Source: Lachnospiraceae bacterium
GTDB taxonomy: Bacteria > Bacillota > Clostridia > Lachnospirales > Lachnospiraceae
Assembly (NCBI GenBank): GCA_020860745.1
Contig: JAJBTR010000415.1
Span: 1 to 9,381 of the forward strand
Direction of reading: 5' to 3'
DNA: 9,381 bases
In this document: positions 5,833-9,381 of the stretch, piece by piece
Layout: the number at the start of each line of letters is the position of its first letter
How positions within the stretch are numbered: the stretch's first letter is position 1
Notes under the pieces: generated by a model
Told to the model about the DNA's origin: nothing
Seen by the model: the letters and a program-made list of their open reading frames with translations, nothing else
The model's database searches: none
Made by a program: the position numbers and the translations under genes

Positions 5833-7072
5833 ATTTTAATTTTGGCGCAAGAGGATGGGGCATCATCGGTTACGCAGCTCTGCTGATGTGTATCAACGGC
5901 CTCATTCACACAAACGGTATCAATATACTGTTGAATATGCTAAACTCTATGAAAGGTTGGAATGTCTCCACGCTTCTCAACATCAACACGGTAGCGGGTA
6001 TCATCGGCGTCGTGTCATCTTTTTTCACAGGGCGGCTGATCGTAAAATTCGGCGCAAAAAAATAGGCGGTATTTATCTGATTGCCGGAGGCTGTGCCGTG
6101 ATATGGTTCGGATACTTAAACAGCATTGCCGCGTTCTTTTTATGTCTGGTAATTTTATGGGTATTTACAGACGGCTATGGCCAGATGTCACCCCAGACAC
6201 TTACAACGAACTGGTTCCCTCGAAAAAAAGGAATTGCGCTGGGATGGTCCACCATGGGTTATCCTGTCTGCACGATTATCACGGTTTCGCTTCTGACCAC
6301 TCTGATCGGCGTGCTGGGATACGGGAAAGCATTTCTGGCGCTTGGAGTTGTCCATGTCTGCCTGGGCTTCCTCACTTTGTTTGCGATTCATGACTATCCC
6401 GAAGAAGTGGGCGCCTACCCGGACAATGACAGCACCGGTCTGGATGACCTGAAAGCGATGCTCGAATATCGCAAAAACTACAAATCTGAGCTCACTGTCA
6501 AGAAATTACTCACAGACAAAAACATGTGGGCCATAGCTGTCATGATGGGACTCCTCTGGATGTGCACCATCGGTATCGTCAGCCAGATGGTGCCCCGGCT
6601 GACCAGCATCGGTTACAGCCAGACCATGGCAACCCATTGCATGCAGTTTTCCTCCATCGTCGGCATTATCGGTTCTTATTTTTACGGTTGGTTAGACCAG
6701 AAGATCGGCACCAGAAAATCCGTTATGATTTATTGCTGGGGCTATGTGGCCGTGTTCCTGCTCTTTATATTCAACAACACAACAACCGGTTTGATTCTGG
6801 CCTGCGGTATTGCGGGAACTGGAACCGGAGCCATCTGTAATTTGCTGCCGTCCTATATCGGCACTGTATACGGCAGGGACGATTTCGCGATTGCCAACAG
6901 CATTATTTATCCGATCGCTTCCATGATCCGTTGCCTGAATTTCACAATCCTCGCAATCGGTTTGAATATGACCGGAACCTACACTCCTTCCTCTGTGATA
7001 TTCTGTGTGTTTGCCATTATTGCATTCTTTATGGCAGTAAAGCTCAAAGCAGTCTATCAGGAAAAGGAATAG
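5808..7072 (+). pseudogene. Second MFS transporter, interrupted by a -1 frame break at 6056-6063
   Basis: The first frame (5808-6065) encodes TM1-TM2 and the motif-A loop FFTGRLIVKFGAKK, then stops at TAG (6063-6065). The rest follows at once in the -1 frame as KKIGGIYLIAGGCAVIWFG and runs to TAA 7072. Joined at the A7 run, the product is about 421 residues with twelve membrane segments, a normal MFS size. Later segments include GYGQMSPQTLTTNWFPRKKGIALGW's typical TM4-loop pattern, a long cytoplasmic loop near SELTVKKLLTDKNMW, and a final KLKAVYQEKE tail. The upstream AAAGGA at 5787-5792 serves the 5808 ATG. The break falls at A AAA AAA followed by TAG, a classical bacterial -1 slippery heptamer in the right phase. 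The product could therefore be made by slippage, or the gene may be inactive, or one A may be missing from the assembly. It differs from the preceding MFS, so the two are not a recent tandem copy. The probable role is a second carrier for the same pathway. Confidence 0.82.
6056..6065 (+). other. A7 slippery heptamer followed by an in-frame TAG
   Basis: In the upstream frame the bases read GCA AAA AAA TAG. The heptamer A AAA AAA is in the phase needed for -1 tandem slippage, after which reading continues AAA AAA ATA GGC into the long downstream frame. Eight A residues would make one uninterrupted gene. The signal is clear in the sequence; whether slippage occurs is not known. Confidence 0.7.
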
Positions 7073-7130
7073 CCTTTTCATTTCACAGGTCTGTGTCAAA
7101 ACCTGCTCTTTCGGGTACAGCCTCAAACAC

Positions 7131-7170
7131 CCCCAATGAACCTCATCCGGTCATTGGGGATTTTCTTCTT
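7131..7170 (+). terminator. Rho-independent terminator of the catabolic operon
   Basis: A perfect 9-bp stem pairs CCCCAATGA (7131-7139) with TCATTGGGG (7151-7159) around an 11-base loop and is followed by ATTTTCTTCTT. It lies 59 bases after the stop of the second MFS gene and directly before a promoter, so it marks the boundary between two transcription units. Confidence 0.9.
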
Positions 7171-7177
7171 ATAATTC

Positions 7178-7206
7178 TTGACAAGAGATATCTCCCATGT
7201 TATTAC
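7178..7206 (+). promoter_or_regulatory. Sigma-A type promoter for the ThrE-like exporter genes
   Basis: A perfect -35 box TTGACA (7178-7183) is separated by exactly 17 bases from TATTAC (7201-7206), a 4 of 6 match to TATAAT. Transcription would start near 7213, which leaves a leader of about 35 bases before the ATG at 7248. It sits immediately downstream of a terminator, as expected for an independent unit. Confidence 0.75.
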
Positions 7207-7237
7207 AAAAAATAAAAAGACCTATTTTGAAACAAGT

Positions 7238-7241
7238 GGAG
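7238..7241 (+). promoter_or_regulatory. Ribosome binding site GGAG that fixes the start at 7248
   Basis: GTGGAG, with its core GGAG at these bases, ends 6 bases before the ATG at 7248. The in-frame ATG at 7197 lies within the predicted promoter spacer, upstream of the expected transcript start, so it is unlikely to be used. Confidence 0.75.
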
Positions 7242-7247
7242 CATGCA

Positions 7248-8087
7248 ATGAATATTGAACAGACAATTCACACCGCCCAGCCACAGGCAGAGGACATCGA
7301 TTTCAGCGACGTCCTCCTCGTTGCCATGGATGCCGGACACATCCTCCTGGAAAATGGCGCGGAGATTTTCCGCGTGGAGGAGACCATGCTGCGCATCGGC
7401 CGCCACTTTGGTGTACAGAACGAGGATGTCTTTGTCCTGAGCAACGGCATCTTTACCACCGGCGGTTCACAGGAGCAGGGACACAAAAAAAGCTTCGCCC
7501 GCGTGCAGCATATCCCCATGCACACAACCTCCCTGGACAAAGTGGTGGCGATCAACCAGCTCTCCCGGGATGTGGAAGCCGGGAAGTATACGCTGAAAGA
7601 AACAAAAGAAAAATTGCAGGAAATACGAGAGATGACCGGAAAAGCCCATTGGAAGCAGATTTTAGCCTCCGGTATCGGCGTGGGCTGCTTCTGCCTGCTG
7701 ATCGGCGGTGATCTCGCAGACGCCGCGGCAGCCATATTGGCCGGTCTTCTCATCTACCTGTTCATATTAAAAGTCAGCATCCCGGTCTTTCGCCTCTCCC
7801 GGATCACAGAAAACATTTGCGGCGGCGCCCTTGCCACCCTGCTGTGTCTGCTGTGTTACCGGATCGGACTGGGGCATAACCTCGGCGCTATGGTGGTCGG
7901 CTCCATCATACCTCTGGTTCCCGGAGTTGCCTTCACCAACAGCATCCGGGATATTGCCGACCGCAACTACATCTCCGGCATTGTGCGAATGGTGGACGCG
8001 ATTCTGGTCTTCGTCTGCATCGCCATCGGCGTTGGCGTTGTATTTATGCTCTGCCAGCAGTTTGGAGGGGGAGGTGTCGGGTTATGA
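7248..8087 (+). CDS. ThrE/YjjP-type exporter, N-terminal-half subunit (DUF1212)
   Basis: 279 residues. The N-terminal soluble domain carries the family signature LLENGAEIFRVEETMLRIGRHFG (about residues 33-55) and a second conserved region around SNGIFTTGG and TTSLDKVVAINQLSRDV. About five membrane segments follow from residue 140, ending with the typical IIPLVPGVAFTNSIRDIADRNYISGIVRMVDA region. In actinobacterial ThrE this half is fused to the second half. In many Firmicutes and in Escherichia coli (YjjP/YjjB) the two are separate genes, as here. ThrE exports threonine and serine, and YjjPB has been linked to succinate export, so the substrate may be an amino acid or a carboxylate. The gene has its own promoter, and its stop overlaps the start of the partner gene (ATGA). 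Confidence 0.9.
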   Translation: MNIEQTIHTAQPQAEDIDFSDVLLVAMDAGHILLENGAEIFRVEETMLRIGRHFGVQNEDVFVLSNGIFTTGGSQEQGHKKSFARVQHIPMHTTSLDKVVAINQLSRDVEAGKYTLKETKEKLQEIREMTGKAHWKQILASGIGVGCFCLLIGGDLADAAAAILAGLLIYLFILKVSIPVFRLSRITENICGGALATLLCLLCYRIGLGHNLGAMVVGSIIPLVPGVAFTNSIRDIADRNYISGIVRMVDAILVFVCIAIGVGVVFMLCQQFGGGGVGL

Positions 8088-8548
8088 GCTATTCACAGGA
8101 TATTATATATTGGATGATTCAGATCATTGCACCATTTTTCGGGACGATTGCATTCGCCTTGATTTTCGGCGTTCCCCGAAAATATTATCTTCTATGCGGA
8201 CTGACCGGCATGATCGGCTGGCTGATCTATGTCCTGACACAGCAGGCGGGAGCTCCCGCTGCGGAAGCTACATTCCTGGCCTCCGCGGCAGTTGTCTTTC
8301 TCTCCAGAATATTTGCCGTCAACGTCAAGTGTCCGGTTGCCGTCTTTCTGATCTCCGGAATCATACCGCTCGTCCTGGGAAGCAGCGTGTACTGGGCAGC
8401 ATACTATCTGGTGATGAATGAGACCGGCAAAGCAATGGAAAGCGGATTTACCGCCGTACGCCTGGCGGTGGCTATTGTATTGGGAATCGTGATCATTCAG
8501 GAACTGCCAAATAAGTGGTTTCATCTGAACAGGAAAAGGGGGCATTAA
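8084..8548 (+). CDS. ThrE/YjjB-type exporter, C-terminal-half subunit (ThrE_2/DUF3815)
   Basis: 154 residues, almost entirely hydrophobic, with about four to five membrane segments: an N-terminal segment IIAPFFGTIAFALIFGV, then CGLTGMIGWLIYVL, ATFLASAAVVFLSRIFA, the family hallmark SGIIPLVLGSSVYWAAYYLVMNE, and the final RLAVAIVLGIVIIQELP. The protein ends in a positively charged tail (NRKRGH). This is the usual size and layout of the YjjB-like half of split ThrE exporters. It overlaps the upstream half by four bases (ATGA), indicating translational coupling and a two-subunit complex. GGAGG at 8070-8074 serves the start. The transported compound is not readable from sequence. Confidence 0.9.
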   Translation: MSYSQDIIYWMIQIIAPFFGTIAFALIFGVPRKYYLLCGLTGMIGWLIYVLTQQAGAPAAEATFLASAAVVFLSRIFAVNVKCPVAVFLISGIIPLVLGSSVYWAAYYLVMNETGKAMESGFTAVRLAVAIVLGIVIIQELPNKWFHLNRKRGH

Positions 8549-8560
8549 ACATGCCCTCTT
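8536..8560. terminator. Probable bidirectional terminator between convergent genes
   Basis: A 10-bp stem, with one G-T pair, joins AAGGGGGCAT (8536-8545) to ATGCCCTCTT (8551-8560) around the loop TAAAC. The loop contains the TAA stop of the YjjB-like gene. On the plus strand the tail is poor in T. On the minus strand the stem ends in CCCCCTTTTCC, so it may also stop the opposing gene, whose stop codon lies at 8589. The hairpin is clear; efficiency is uncertain. Confidence 0.6.
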
Positions 8561-8588
8561 ACTTGTTCCATATTTCTCAGTCTCCGCA

Positions 8589-9381
8589 TCACTTCAATTT
8601 TTCAATGATACAAGTATGCTTCTTTTTCTTTTCACCTTTTGCTGCCTTATCATAATTGATTCCCACAAGCAGCACCTCTTCAGTCAAACCCCTCAGCCTG
8701 CCGCCATATCGGTTCTCTTTCATCTGACGAATAGCCGAATCTGCATCCTTATTGTACTTCAATTCAACAAGTAAAGCCGGTTTGTTTACATTTCTTCTTG
8801 GAATGAAAGCATAATCCGCGAATCCTTTTCCTGCCGGAAGCTCCCGGATAATTTCATAATAGTTCTGCGCAGTATAGTAAGCCAGTAAAATCGCACAGCT
8901 TAACGAATTTTCATCATTATATTCCAGACTCGAAGCACATGACTCATGCGCCAGTTCAAAAGCTTCTGCCACCTGTTCACTATCTCCGCTAATCGTAGCT
9001 TTCAATAATTTATCCGACTGAGATAAAGCTTTTGCAACTTCCGTCCAACCGGTATTTTTTACTGCTGTTTGAAAAGAATCCGCCACCTCAAGATTCGGAA
9101 TATATACCTCTTTTTCTTTCTCATTATATGTCAGATATCCCAAATGGATCAGCAAAGTCAGGACATCATCTTTATTACCAAAAGAGGTAAAATCATTCTG
9201 GAACGTTCCTGTATCAACATTCACACGCTGACCGCCGAGCATCAAAATAATATCATCTTTCAGCCCATCAAAATTCTGTGTGATATAACCTCTGAGGTAT
9301 TCATATGTCTCCGACGCCGTCCAATAATTCTGGTATTCCTCATCCTGAATCGCATTCATCACAGAATTCGGACTATATATA
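8589..9381 (-). CDS. AAA-ATPase-like/PD-(D/E)XK nuclease-like protein, C-terminal part (runs off the right edge)
   Basis: The visible part is about 263 codons, open to the window edge. A GTG at 9362 is not a convincing start because the frame continues upstream with YSPNSVMNAIQ, part of the conserved segment that follows the ATPase domain in this family. Next comes the helical middle region YWTASETYEYLRGYI. The C-terminal PDDEXK_9-type nuclease fold shows GKGFADYAFIPRR (Asp), ALLVELKYN (Glu-x-Lys) and a downstream AIRQMKENRYGG (Gln), so the D-ExK-Q core appears intact. Family members have an N-terminal AAA_ATPase_like domain, here outside the window. They occur in many copies in gut Bacteroidetes and Clostridia, and their role is not established; links to mobile or defence DNA have been suggested. 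The gene is visibly more AT-rich than the genes to its left, which fits a separate origin. It is convergent with the exporter genes. Confidence 0.88.
   Translation of the reverse strand, partial: IYSPNSVMNAIQDEEYQNYWTASETYEYLRGYITQNFDGLKDDIILMLGGQRVNVDTGTFQNDFTSFGNKDDVLTLLIHLGYLTYNEKEKEVYIPNLEVADSFQTAVKNTGWTEVAKALSQSDKLLKATISGDSEQVAEAFELAHESCASSLEYNDENSLSCAILLAYYTAQNYYEIIRELPAGKGFADYAFIPRRNVNKPALLVELKYNKDADSAIRQMKENRYGGRLRGLTEEVLLVGINYDKAAKGEKKKKHTCIIEKLK

Noticed and set aside
7084..7095. Small palindrome CACAG-GT-CTGTG after the second MFS gene
   Set aside because: Only 5-bp arms, located between a stop codon and a terminator and away from the next promoter; too weak to call an operator.
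7197..7247. Earlier in-frame start for the YjjP-like gene
   Set aside because: The codon falls in the spacer of the predicted promoter, upstream of the expected transcript start, and the added residues are not part of the family signature.
9360..9362. GTG at 9362 as the true start of the minus-strand gene
   Set aside because: The frame stays open to the window edge and the codons upstream continue a conserved family segment (YSPNSVMNAI), so the gene is cut by the window.
1..9381. CRISPR arrays, tRNA or rRNA genes, riboswitches, insertion sequences
   Set aside because: No regularly spaced repeats, cloverleaf or ribosomal motifs, or transposase-like proteins were seen, and the few intergenic stretches are under 180 bases.

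Overview
The window looks like chromosomal DNA from an anaerobic, probably gut-associated clostridial Firmicute. The support is the gene content (phosphate butyryltransferase and butyrate kinase, OFA-like MFS carriers, a split ThrE/YjjP-YjjB exporter, an AAA-ATPase/PD-(D/E)XK protein), strong AGGAGG-type ribosome binding sites, and tight same-strand packing. This is inference from content; no rRNA or other taxonomic marker is present.

Positions 5-7072 hold a same-strand catabolic gene cluster in this order: an isochorismatase-fold protein that lacks the family's catalytic residues; a hairpin terminator or attenuator; a thiolase (SCP-x/PhlC-like) interrupted by a frame break; its usual partner, a DUF35 zinc-ribbon/OB-fold protein; a phosphate butyryltransferase-type phosphotransacylase; a butyrate kinase-type acyl kinase; an OFA-like MFS carrier; and a second MFS carrier broken by a -1 frame shift at an A7 run. 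From the thiolase onward the genes are separated by 1 to about 45 bases or overlap, and no promoter is evident inside, so they look like one transcript. The simplest reading is an energy-conserving degradation route. A carboxylate or ketone-type substrate enters by MFS carrier, is modified by the isochorismatase-fold protein, and is cleaved by the thiolase/zinc-ribbon pair to acyl-CoA. Phosphotransacylase and kinase then convert acyl-CoA to acyl phosphate, ATP and a short-chain acid. The substrate cannot be read from the sequence.

Positions 7131-7206 hold a strong rho-independent terminator followed directly by a near-consensus sigma-A type promoter. This starts an independent two-gene unit, 7248-8548, encoding the two halves of a ThrE/YjjP-YjjB type exporter with an ATGA overlap. 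A hairpin at 8536-8560, overlapping the stop codon of the second half, probably ends transcription from both sides.

Positions 8589-9381 (minus strand) hold the C-terminal part of an AAA-ATPase-like/PD-(D/E)XK nuclease-like protein. It runs off the right edge and is visibly more AT-rich than the rest, which fits an accessory gene. The main cautions are the two single-base frame breaks (an extra G in a G4 run in the thiolase, a missing A in an A7 run in the second MFS gene). They may be real decay, programmed slippage, or homopolymer errors in the assembly. No tRNA, rRNA, CRISPR array or insertion sequence was seen, and no stretch over 300 bases lacks a gene.
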